This document shows, piece by piece, positions 1-4,958 of a stretch of 7,544 nucleotides of DNA. Source of the DNA: Terriglobales bacterium. GTDB lineage: Bacteria; Acidobacteriota; Terriglobia; Terriglobales; Gp1-AA117. Below the pieces are notes generated by a model. The model saw only the letters and a list, made by a program, of their open reading frames with translations. It was not told where the DNA came from and did no database searches. How positions within the stretch are numbered: position 1 is the stretch's first letter; every line of letters starts with the position of its first letter. The position numbers and the translations under genes were made by a program. The stretch is taken from assembly GCA_030150795.1 (NCBI GenBank), contig JASLFF010000229.1, forward strand, positions 1 through 7,544. Direction: 5' to 3'.

Positions 1-100
1 TGGTATCTTTTCTCAGCTGCAGAGCAGAAACCGTGCCCGCGGAGAGAATGGTGGCAAAAATGGTTGCAAACAGTGTTGTTTTGGCAATCTTTTTAACCAT
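1..100 (-). CDS. Small secreted peptide of the tandem family, copy 1 (partial, cut by window edge)
   Basis: Only the first 33 codons are inside the window; the gene runs off base 1. The ATG at 100-98 follows an AAGGAG ribosome site nine bases upstream. The visible protein starts M-V-K-K-I-A-K, continues with a hydrophobic core and ends its signal sequence with S-A-G-T-V-S-A, followed by L-Q-L-R. This matches the leader of the other copies (usually C-A-G-T-V-S-A then R-Q-L-R), so it is a sixth member of the same family. The leader Cys seen in four other copies is Ser here. The mature, presumably cysteine-rich part is not visible. A possible terminator hairpin lies just upstream, between this gene and copy 2, so it may be transcribed less than the others. 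The function is unknown. Family membership is clear from the leader; whether this copy encodes six cysteines cannot be judged. Confidence 0.75.
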   Translation of the reverse strand, partial: MVKKIAKTTLFATIFATILSAGTVSALQLRKDT

Positions 101-121
101 GTGTAAGAGCTCCTTTCAGCT

Positions 122-146
122 AAAAAGCCGGATGATGCCCCGGCTT
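122..146 (-). terminator. Candidate intrinsic terminator or attenuator between peptide copies 2 and 1
   Basis: On the minus strand the spacer forms a 7-bp perfect stem, AAGCCGG / CCGGCTT, around an 8-base loop. The stem runs into a short T tract (CTTTTTA, partly inside the stem). It lies just downstream of the stop codon of copy 2 and upstream of the ribosome site of copy 1. I did not see a comparable hairpin in the other peptide spacers. The T tract is short, so partial termination or a transcript-processing stem is as plausible as a full stop. Confidence 0.4.
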
Positions 147-156
147 GGCGTCCATG

Positions 157-387
157 CTATTTTTTCGGCGGTCTGAGCGGCCCAGGATCTCTAACGCACC
201 CGCCTGTGGTTCCGGTAAGGATTTCGCAGAGGCAGCCGCCGGTGCAATGCACTGTGGCGCTGCATGCGCCTCTGCAAACAGGAAGCAAGTTGGCGGATGT
301 TTGCAGTTGCCTGGCGGAAACCGTTCCCGCACAAAGAACAGCCACGGCCATTGCTGCCAGAAACGTGTTTTTGATTGTCTTGCTCGT
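157..387 (-). CDS. Six-cysteine secreted peptide, copy 2, with ATG start changed to ACG
   Basis: Aligned with copies 3, 4 and 6, this frame is a full-length 76-residue family member, but the codon at the start position (387-385) is ACG instead of ATG. An AAGGGG ribosome site lies 8 bases upstream of that ACG. The leader reads T-S-K-T-I-K-N-T-F-L, then a hydrophobic core ending A-G-T-V-S-A, then R-Q-L-Q. The mature part has six cysteines (C38, C42, C48, C52, C54, C64; C-x3-C-x5-C-x3-C-x-C-x9-C) and ends in P-P-K-K. The first in-frame ATG (351-349) is residue 13 and would remove the positively charged start of the signal peptide. Another ATG at 394-392 is in a different frame. The gene is therefore either started at ACG, started internally with poor export, or recently silenced; a sequencing error is also possible. 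Loops between cysteines differ strongly from copies 3 and 6, while the cysteine frame is intact. Confidence 0.6.
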   Translation of the reverse strand, partial: TSKTIKNTFLAAMAVAVLCAGTVSARQLQTSANLLPVCRGACSATVHCTGGCLCEILTGTTGGCVRDPGPLRPPKK

Positions 388-437
388 GATTCATTCCCCT
401 TTTCAGTGATAGACCTCATGCGGTCCTTTACCTGTTG

Positions 438-668
438 CTATTTTCCTGGAGGCGCGACCCCAGCAAGCTTTGTCGTACAAAATGCGGTGATCGGTGTGGT
501 AAAGGAACAGACGCAATTGGGGGTAGGACAAGGTTTGGTGGCGCTGCAGGTGCCGCCGCAGGTAGATCCCTGCACGCCGCTCCGCAGCTGCCGTGCGGAA
601 ACTGTCCCTACGCATAGAACAGCAACAGCGATGACTGCAAATGATAGGTTCTGGATTTTCTTCTTCAT
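438..668 (-). CDS. Six-cysteine secreted knottin-like peptide, copy 3
   Basis: This is a 76-residue precursor. The ATG at 668 follows AAGGA seven bases upstream. Residues 1-25 form a typical Sec signal peptide: M-K-K-K-I start, hydrophobic core, and V-G-T-V-S-A before the expected signal peptidase I cut. The mature peptide, about 51 residues, begins R-Q-L-R and has six cysteines at 37, 41, 47, 52, 54 and 64 (C-x3-C-x5-C-x4-C-x-C-x9-C), with a tail ending P-P-G-K. The C-G-G-T-C start and the single residue between Cys4 and Cys5 recall cyclotides and squash inhibitors, which fold as cystine knots; this fold is inferred from spacing only. The mature region is nearly the same as copy 6 from Cys1 to the end, apart from the Cys3-Cys4 loop (P-T-P-N against A-N-G) and a few substitutions, so these two are close duplicates. 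It probably acts outside the cytoplasm. Toxin, inhibitor, metal binder and signal are all open. Confidence 0.85.
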   Translation of the reverse strand: MKKKIQNLSFAVIAVAVLCVGTVSARQLRSGVQGSTCGGTCSATKPCPTPNCVCSFTTPITAFCTTKLAGVAPPGK

Positions 669-710
669 GGCTTAATCCTTTCAGTTACAAGACCGGGAAC
701 AGCCAAGCGG

Positions 711-944
711 TTACTTCAGCACGGTTGCGCCGGGGATGGGATGCGACGAACAAAACGGAGTGCCCGTTTCCATCGGGAAAATGCAGAGGCACCCTTTGGC
801 GCAAGGGTTGCCAACGCCGCAACTGCCGCCACAGGTGGCAAGGCCCTTTGCGTTGCTCCGCAATTGCCGGGCCGAAATAGTTCCGGCACATAGGACGCCC
901 ATGACCAGTGCAGCCAAGAGGGTCGATCTAATTTTCTTCTTCAT
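711..944 (-). CDS. Six-cysteine secreted knottin-like peptide, copy 4
   Basis: This is a 77-residue precursor. An in-frame ATG exists seven codons further upstream (965), but the start at 944 is chosen because AGGAGG sits six bases before it and the resulting leader (M-K-K-K-I-R-S-T) aligns exactly with the other copies. The signal peptide ends C-A-G-T-I-S-A and the mature part begins R-Q-L-R. Six cysteines lie at 38, 42, 48, 52, 54 and 65, giving C-x3-C-x5-C-x3-C-x-C-x10-C; the last loop is one residue longer than in copies 2, 3 and 6. Loop sequences (G-V-G-N-P, A-K-G and an I-F-P-M-E-T loop) and the tail ending V-L-K differ from the other copies, so only the cysteine frame, the start of the mature peptide and the final Lys are kept. 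It has the strongest ribosome site of the peptide genes. The function is unknown. Confidence 0.85.
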   Translation of the reverse strand: MKKKIRSTLLAALVMGVLCAGTISARQLRSNAKGLATCGGSCGVGNPCAKGCLCIFPMETGTPFCSSHPIPGATVLK

Positions 945-998
945 GATTTTCCTCCTAGGTTTCAATACTGAACTTTTTCCATGACTGCACGATGTCAG

Positions 999-1097
999 CT
1001 ATTTTGCAGGGCTCTCCGGCGCAGAGACCGTTGGCGCGCTGAAAACGGCCGAGACACAAATGGCAAGCAATATGTTTTGAACGACCTTGCTGATCAT
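999..1097 (-). CDS. Truncated family member: signal peptide with six-residue tail, copy 5
   Basis: This short reading frame of 32 codons sits exactly where the next array member is expected, 53 bases from copy 6 and 54 bases from copy 4. It encodes M-I-S-K-V-V-Q-N, a hydrophobic core and then S-A-P-T-V-S-A, matching the family leader position by position. It continues only with P-E-S-P-A-K and a TAG stop. No cysteine domain follows in this frame, and I found none in the other minus-strand frames before copy 4. The ribosome site is weak (GAGAG six bases before the ATG). The best reading is a decayed copy that lost its mature domain by deletion. A functional very short secreted peptide is a less likely alternative. 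The Lys as last residue is shared with the intact copies, which hints at an internal deletion that joined leader and tail rather than a simple stop mutation. Confidence 0.55.
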   Translation of the reverse strand: MISKVVQNILLAICVSAVFSAPTVSAPESPAK

Positions 1098-1150
1098 AAG
1101 TGGCTCTCATTCAGGTCATAAGGGCCGCTGCCAGGCCTTGGCGTGCGCTG

Positions 1151-1381
1151 TTACTTCCCCGGAGACGCGACTCCCGCTGGCCGCGTGGTGCAAAATGCGG
1201 TGAATGGCGTGGTAAATGAGCAAAAGCAGCCGTTAGCACAAGGTTTGGTGGCACTGCATGTGCCGCCGCACGTAGTGCTTCCCTGGGTATGGACCCGCAA
1301 CTGCCGGGCGGAAACCGTTCCCGCGCAAAGGACAGCGGTGAGCATGGCGGCAAGTAATGTGGTCTTGATGGTCTTCTTCAT
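1151..1381 (-). CDS. Six-cysteine secreted knottin-like peptide, copy 6 (first after the thioredoxin-like gene)
   Basis: This is a 76-residue precursor. The frame is open to an ATG at 1450, but that would overlap the upstream gene. The ATG at 1381 is preceded by AGGAG at six bases and gives the family leader M-K-K-T-I-K-T-T-L-L. The signal peptide ends C-A-G-T-V-S-A. The mature part starts R-Q-L-R, has cysteines at 38, 42, 48, 52, 54 and 64 (C-x3-C-x5-C-x3-C-x-C-x9-C) and ends S-P-G-K. The Cys2-to-Cys5 stretch, C-x5-C-x3-C-x-C, has the same spacing as squash-type trypsin inhibitor knottins, and C-G-G-T-C resembles the cyclotide C-G-E-T-C. Only 19 bases separate it from the stop codon of the TlpA-like gene, so the two are almost certainly co-transcribed. 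The disulfide pattern and function are inferred, not shown. Confidence 0.85.
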   Translation of the reverse strand: MKKTIKTTLLAAMLTAVLCAGTVSARQLRVHTQGSTTCGGTCSATKPCANGCFCSFTTPFTAFCTTRPAGVASPGK

Positions 1382-1400
1382 ACTGCGCTCCTCTTGATGT

Positions 1401-1979
1401 TTAGAATGTCGCGCGGTTGGTGTATACCGAGGCAGTCTTGCTGCCGCCAATCCGCTGTTTCAGGTCGGACACGGCAGAATCGGTCATCACTCCCGTCCAA
1501 ACCTTCTCTACTTTTCCAGCAGGATCAAGCAGGATGGTCTGTGGCGTGAGTTGAAAGTGATAGTTCATCATGACTTTGGGATCGATCTTCTCAAAAACCG
1601 GCAGTCCTGTGAGTTGGTGCTGCGAAAGAAATGGAGCTTGTGAGGTAGAGGTCACATCCACGCCCACCGGACGGACAGCGGACCGGTCCAACGACGAAAT
1701 CACCTGCTCCCACTTGGGCCAGTTTTGTTCACAGAAAGGGCACGTTGGAGAAAAAACCAGCACCAGGACTTTCCGTGGATCTTTTCCGTAATCCACCTCA
1801 ACCGGCTTTCCATCGGGATCGAAGCCCCGCAGGTCCGGCATTTGGGTACCGGCTGGGATCTCAAGAGTGGGCGGCGGCTGGGAGAGCTGCGCCTTCAATT
1901 GGTTGTTCTGGTGAATAAGCGCGATGTTTGCCGCCAGCAGGACTACGCAACAGGCCGAGATTGCAACACTCCATTTCAT
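1401..1979 (-). CDS. Membrane-anchored TlpA-like thioredoxin-fold protein (CPFC motif)
   Basis: This 192-residue protein has a single N-terminal hydrophobic segment (about residues 5-23, signal anchor or uncleaved signal), a short polar linker (H-Q-N-N-Q-L-K-A-Q-L), and a redoxin/TlpA domain from about 47 to 178. The active-site motif is C80-P-F-C83 within F-S-P-T-C-P-F-C, and the usual cis-proline is seen at T145-P146 before Q-T-I-L-L-D. TlpA-type proteins act in the periplasm as disulfide reductases or isomerases, for example in cytochrome c or oxidase maturation; the direction here cannot be read from sequence. The start at 1979 is supported by AGGAGG seven bases upstream. It is the first gene of a run whose next members encode six-cysteine secreted peptides, so a role in forming, correcting or reducing their disulfides is a reasonable inference. 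No CcdA or DsbB-type partner lies in the window. The family call is firm; the substrate is not known. Confidence 0.88.
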   Translation of the reverse strand: MKWSVAISACCVVLLAANIALIHQNNQLKAQLSQPPPTLEIPAGTQMPDLRGFDPDGKPVEVDYGKDPRKVLVLVFSPTCPFCEQNWPKWEQVISSLDRSAVRPVGVDVTSTSQAPFLSQHQLTGLPVFEKIDPKVMMNYHFQLTPQTILLDPAGKVEKVWTGVMTDSAVSDLKQRIGGSKTASVYTNRATF

Positions 1980-2026
1980 TTGCGCTTCCTCCTGGAAATG
2001 AGAGAAGTACCGCCAAATTCATTGCG

Positions 2027-2035
2027 ATGTTAGCA
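2027..2035 (-). promoter_or_regulatory. Possible extended -10 promoter element for the thioredoxin/peptide operon
   Basis: On the minus strand the sequence TGCTAACAT fits an extended -10 (TGnTAnnAT) and lies about 48 bases before the ATG of the TlpA-like gene. This would leave a leader of roughly 40 bases containing the AGGAGG site. There is no good -35 hexamer 17 bases upstream. This is the best candidate I can see but remains weak. Confidence 0.25.
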
Positions 2036-2146
2036 AATTTAAGCTGGCCAGATCGAATCATGCAGAGAAAATCGAGTGACTTAGTTCCAATTTGGCACGA
2101 ATCCGCGGGGCATCGAACAGCATGTGGGTGATCGGACATTTTCTGC

Positions 2147-2160
2147 CGCGATATATCGCG
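2147..2160. promoter_or_regulatory. Perfect 14-base palindrome, candidate operator
   Basis: CGCGATATATCGCG is its own reverse complement and sits in the divergent intergenic region, 168 bases from the TlpA-like start and 246 bases from the desaturase start. It is followed directly by AT, which makes a second overlapping palindrome, ATCGCGAT (2155-2162). A dimeric repressor site is the natural reading, but I cannot assign a regulator, and no regulator gene is next to it. Confidence 0.4.
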
Positions 2161-2406
2161 ATTTGACTTAGTACTTCTTCTTGCTGCGGCGAAAAATATT
2201 CCGCCACCAGTTATACTCGGAAAACGCGGCCTGCCGCGACAGCCGTTTTGGCAGTGACGTGTGCACTTTAGGACAGCACCCAATTCTTTCGGCCCTGTCC
2301 TTCCGGCGCGACGATTACACAAGTATTACAATCCGCCTGTTTCCCCGCTGATAGGCTTGAATCAAACAGATAGACAAAGAACGAGCCAACCAAGGAGCTC
2401 ACATTC

Positions 2407-3303
2407 GTGAATTTTTTCAAGCGGGATAGAACGTTTAGGGAACCCATCGGCAAACTGACGACTTTTTTCATGGTCGCATTCCACATAGGCGCGGTCGCAG
2501 CGCTTTTTATGTTTACCTGGAAAGCTTTTTTCGTCTCGCTGTTGCTGTGGTGGGTTGCCGGCAGCCTGGGCATCGGCATCTCGTATCATCGGCTGTTAAC
2601 GCACCGTGGATTCAAAACCCATAAGTGGTTCGAATATTTCATCACCGCCTGCGCGACGCTGGCGCTGGAAGGCGGCCCGTTTTTCTGGGTAGCCACGCAT
2701 CGCGTGCATCACCAGAATACTGACGTGGAAGGTGATCCACACTCCCCGAAGGATGGCGGCCTCTGGGCGCACATGGGCTGGATCGTGACCGGACGCACGC
2801 TCCACAATCATTCTGCCGCGCTGCTTCCCTACATTCCCGATCTCCGCAAAGACAAGTTCCACACCTTCATCAGCAAATGGCATTGGGTACCAATTACAAC
2901 GCTCGGCATTGGCCTCCTGATTTTTGGTGGCTGGTCAATGATGCTTTGGGGCATCTTCTTCCGCACGGTCATGGGTCTGCATTTCACCTGGCTGGTAAAT
3001 TCCGCCACGCACATGTGGGGCTCACAGCGGTTCCTGACCGGAGACACCTCCAAAAACAGCTTCTGGGTCGCCCTCCTGACGTTTGGCGAAGGCTGGCACA
3101 ACAACCACCACGCCCATCCTCAGGCGGCCCGCCACGGTCTGGCATGGTATGAAATCGACCTGAACTGGTACGGCATCTGCGCACTACGCGCAATGGGGCT
3201 TATTTGGGACGTGAAAGCGCCCAAGCTCAAAGACGCGGTAAAGCTCAAGCCGGCGAAAGTGCCGCTGGAGACATTTTCCGCAACGGCTTCAGGGGATGAC
3301 TAG
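2407..3303 (+). CDS. Membrane fatty acyl desaturase (acyl-CoA delta-9 type)
   Basis: This 298-residue integral membrane protein has all three histidine boxes of the fatty acid desaturase family: H61-R-L-L-T-H66, H98-R-V-H-H102 and H231-N-N-H-H235. The additional N-S-A-T-H segment (about 198-202) typical of stearoyl-CoA-type delta-9 desaturases is also present. These histidines hold the di-iron centre that puts a cis double bond into acyl chains, which adjusts membrane fluidity. Hydrophobic segments lie around 17-37, 40-58, 77-95 and 161-198. The length is usual for bacterial acyl-CoA desaturases; no cytochrome b5 or ferredoxin domain is fused, so the electron donor is encoded elsewhere. The start is GTG at 2407, with AAGGAG nine bases upstream. 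It stands alone, with a terminator after it and the divergent operon before it. The exact substrate and regiospecificity are inferred from family only. Confidence 0.93.
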   Translation: MNFFKRDRTFREPIGKLTTFFMVAFHIGAVAALFMFTWKAFFVSLLLWWVAGSLGIGISYHRLLTHRGFKTHKWFEYFITACATLALEGGPFFWVATHRVHHQNTDVEGDPHSPKDGGLWAHMGWIVTGRTLHNHSAALLPYIPDLRKDKFHTFISKWHWVPITTLGIGLLIFGGWSMMLWGIFFRTVMGLHFTWLVNSATHMWGSQRFLTGDTSKNSFWVALLTFGEGWHNNHHAHPQAARHGLAWYEIDLNWYGICALRAMGLIWDVKAPKLKDAVKLKPAKVPLETFSATASGDD

Positions 3304-3329
3304 AGTTTAAAATCAAAGCAAGCATATAG

Positions 3330-3363
3330 GCGCGGTGCAATGAGGCATCGCGCTTTGTTGTTG
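3330..3363 (+). terminator. Rho-independent terminator after the desaturase
   Basis: A 9-bp stem (GCGCGGTGC with GCATCGCGC, one G-U pair in RNA) encloses the 6-base loop AATGAG. It is followed directly by the T-rich run TTTGTTGTTG. It begins 27 bases after the desaturase stop codon and is well placed to end that transcript. The T run is interrupted by G, so efficiency may be moderate. Confidence 0.6.
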
Positions 3364-3508
3364 ATGGTCCCGATTTTTGCTCGTGATGATAAAGGAAATG
3401 CCCCACCAGACGAGCACGCAGACACGAGGCGCTCACGTCGCGCGAGACCACGCTTACCGCCGGAATATTTCCGCTACCGACTCGATTAAACTTCCATTCT
3501 CCTGGTTA

Positions 3509-3521
3509 TACAATACGGGCG
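3509..3521 (+). promoter_or_regulatory. Possible -10 element placing transcription start at the rhomboid ATG
   Basis: TACAAT at 3509-3514, inside TTATACAAT, matches five of six -10 bases and ends 7 bases before the ATG at 3522. Transcription would then begin at about 3521, giving a leaderless or nearly leaderless mRNA. This agrees with the absence of a Shine-Dalgarno sequence before this gene. The -35 region is poor (TTAAAC at 3486-3491). Confidence 0.3.
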
Positions 3522-4931
3522 ATGGCTCTCTCAAAAGAAGACGCTCTTGAACTTGGCCGTGGGCTTGCAGCATTTTTCTTGAACTTGATTGCCGCAACCG
3601 CGGGAGTGTCGAGTCTCGGCAGCGGGTTCGTTTATAGGTTGTTGCACGCTTATTTTCCTTCACTGTCGGCGGTGGAGCGCACCTTGGTTATCAGCGTGGT
3701 GCTGGCAGTGCTCGTTTCCCTGGGTGTCTCGCTGTGCTGGTCCACAACCACCGCAAAATGGGTTTGGGTTTTTCCCGCAGCCTGCCTGCTTATCAGAATG
3801 GTAATTTTCGGATTGAATCCCGGTGGAAGCGTCATGGCAGGGCACCCCAGCGTGTTGAAGCATTTCTTTCATCCGGAATTCTCCGTGCATTCCGCGATCA
3901 TGGATTATGTGGACTTTGAGGTCTTCACCTTGGCGGCCGTTCGAACAACGACATATTCCCTTGTTGCCTGGGCGTCGGCAAGATGGATAAGGCCGATACT
4001 AGATCGCTCCCTGCCCGCAATCAGTGGGGCCAGACCCGAACCTATGGTCCCGGTGATCTGGCCGGACGCAAAGCTGCGCTGGTTTTCAGCCACGAACGTG
4101 CTGATCGCGATCAATGTCGCTGTCTTCGCAGCCATGACAGCTTCAGGAGTTTCTCCCATTCTTCCGCAGACCTGGCAAATGACCCAATGGGGCGGAAATC
4201 TCGGTTCCCTTACGCTTGCCGGGGAGTATTGGCGCCTAGTCACTCATTCATTCCTTCATTTTGGCATCTTCCATCTGGCACCCAACATGTTATGTCTTTG
4301 GTGGCTGGGTAGGCTGGCAGAAAGACTTTTTGGGCCTGTCATTCTCACGAGCATTTATCTCCTGGCAGCAATTGCAGGCGGCCTGTTGAGTGCGGCATGG
4401 CGCCCGTCGGTGGTAAATGCAGGCGCTTCCGGAGCAGTCTTCGGCATAGCAGGCACACTGATTTCCGTCGTCTTATTTGGCAAGTTGAAACTGTCCTCAA
4501 ACCATCTCTTCTACCGCCGTATGACTATATTCCTTCTATTCAGCCTGGTCTCGGCCTTCACTCCCGGCGTAGCCAACATGGTGCATCTGGTTGGATTGGC
4601 CGCAGGAGTTTTATTTGGTCTCACTATAGTGCGGTCAATTCGCAGCGATTCACTTCACCAGAGGTTCTCAACCGTACTGTTCTTCCAGGGGCGCCAGGCG
4701 ATTGAAAGTCACTCATATGACTCCGCCATTCAGTATTTGCAAACCTACCTTGGCGTACACCCCAAAGATGCTGATGGGCACGCACTCCTGGGCTGCTCAT
4801 TGCACGCCATTGAGCATTATGGCGAGGCGATCCAGGAATACCAACTTGCTTTGACTCTTGGATACAAAGATAACCCTAGGGCGATTGAGGCCAATCTCGA
4901 GGCGGTCCAGGCGAACGCCATTGCCGGGTGA
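3522..4931 (+). CDS. Rhomboid family intramembrane serine protease with C-terminal TPR region
   Basis: This protein has 469 residues. The central rhomboid domain (about 190-370) is complete: E-Y-W-R-L (235-239), the H246-x3-H251-x3-N255 signature of TM2, catalytic G301-A-S303-G in TM4 and catalytic H355 in TM6 (N-M-V-H-L-V-G). With Ser303 and His355 both present it should be an active protease that cuts membrane-spanning substrates. Unusually, about 170 residues precede the core and carry four or so additional hydrophobic segments (about 15-37, 53-73, 78-97 and 133-152). The C-terminal part after 380 has TPR-like helices (A-I-x-x-Y-L-Q-x-Y-L-x-x-H-P-x-D-A-D-G-H-x-L-L-G), probably a cytoplasmic protein-binding region. 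TPR fusions occur among bacterial rhomboids. The substrate is unknown. No clear ribosome site precedes the ATG. The histidine kinase gene starts 27 bases later on the same strand, so they may be co-transcribed. Confidence 0.92.
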   Translation: MALSKEDALELGRGLAAFFLNLIAATAGVSSLGSGFVYRLLHAYFPSLSAVERTLVISVVLAVLVSLGVSLCWSTTTAKWVWVFPAACLLIRMVIFGLNPGGSVMAGHPSVLKHFFHPEFSVHSAIMDYVDFEVFTLAAVRTTTYSLVAWASARWIRPILDRSLPAISGARPEPMVPVIWPDAKLRWFSATNVLIAINVAVFAAMTASGVSPILPQTWQMTQWGGNLGSLTLAGEYWRLVTHSFLHFGIFHLAPNMLCLWWLGRLAERLFGPVILTSIYLLAAIAGGLLSAAWRPSVVNAGASGAVFGIAGTLISVVLFGKLKLSSNHLFYRRMTIFLLFSLVSAFTPGVANMVHLVGLAAGVLFGLTIVRSIRSDSLHQRFSTVLFFQGRQAIESHSYDSAIQYLQTYLGVHPKDADGHALLGCSLHAIEHYGEAIQEYQLALTLGYKDNPRAIEANLEAVQANAIAG

Positions 4932-4958
4932 ATATCCTTTACAATTTCCTCAGCCACC

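Larger units (their letters stand above)
1980..2406. other. Divergent intergenic region between peptide operon and desaturase
   Basis: These 427 bases carry no convincing gene on either strand. A 153-codon minus-strand frame across part of it lacks recognisable composition and runs into the TlpA-like gene in another frame. The region must hold the promoters of both flanking transcription units. Visible elements are a weak extended -10 facing left near 2030, a perfect 14-base palindrome at 2147-2160, and an imperfect GC-rich inverted repeat around 2222-2254. Confidence 0.7.

Noticed and set aside
145..675. Plus-strand open frame of 176 codons across peptide copies 2 and 3
   Set aside because: It is antisense to two peptide genes that have ribosome sites, signal peptides and a repeated cysteine pattern, and its product has no recognisable features.
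157..1381. Lipoprotein signal (Cys19 in the leaders)
   Set aside because: The residues before the Cys (A-V-L or G-V-L) do not fit the lipobox L-A/S-G/A-C. The V/I-S-A site six residues later is a good signal peptidase I site, and copies 1 and 5 lack this Cys.
157..1381. True backbone-cyclised cyclotides
   Set aside because: The cysteine order and spacing are similar, but there is no conserved Asn/Asp at a mature C-terminus, the last loop is twice as long, and no cyclising protease is nearby. Only the knottin-like layout is claimed.
1..1400. CRISPR or simple tandem DNA repeat
   Set aside because: The repetition is at protein level with a period of about 280 bases, diverged at nucleotide level and carrying open frames, so it is a gene family rather than a DNA repeat array.
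2211..2217. TATACT as a plus-strand -10 box for the desaturase
   Set aside because: There is no acceptable -35 or extended -10 in register, and it lies almost 190 bases from the start codon.
1861..2322. Minus-strand open frame of 153 codons between the TlpA-like gene and the desaturase
   Set aside because: It overlaps the start and ribosome site of the TlpA-like gene in another frame, has no ribosome site of its own that I can see, and has an Arg/Gly/Pro-rich random-looking composition.
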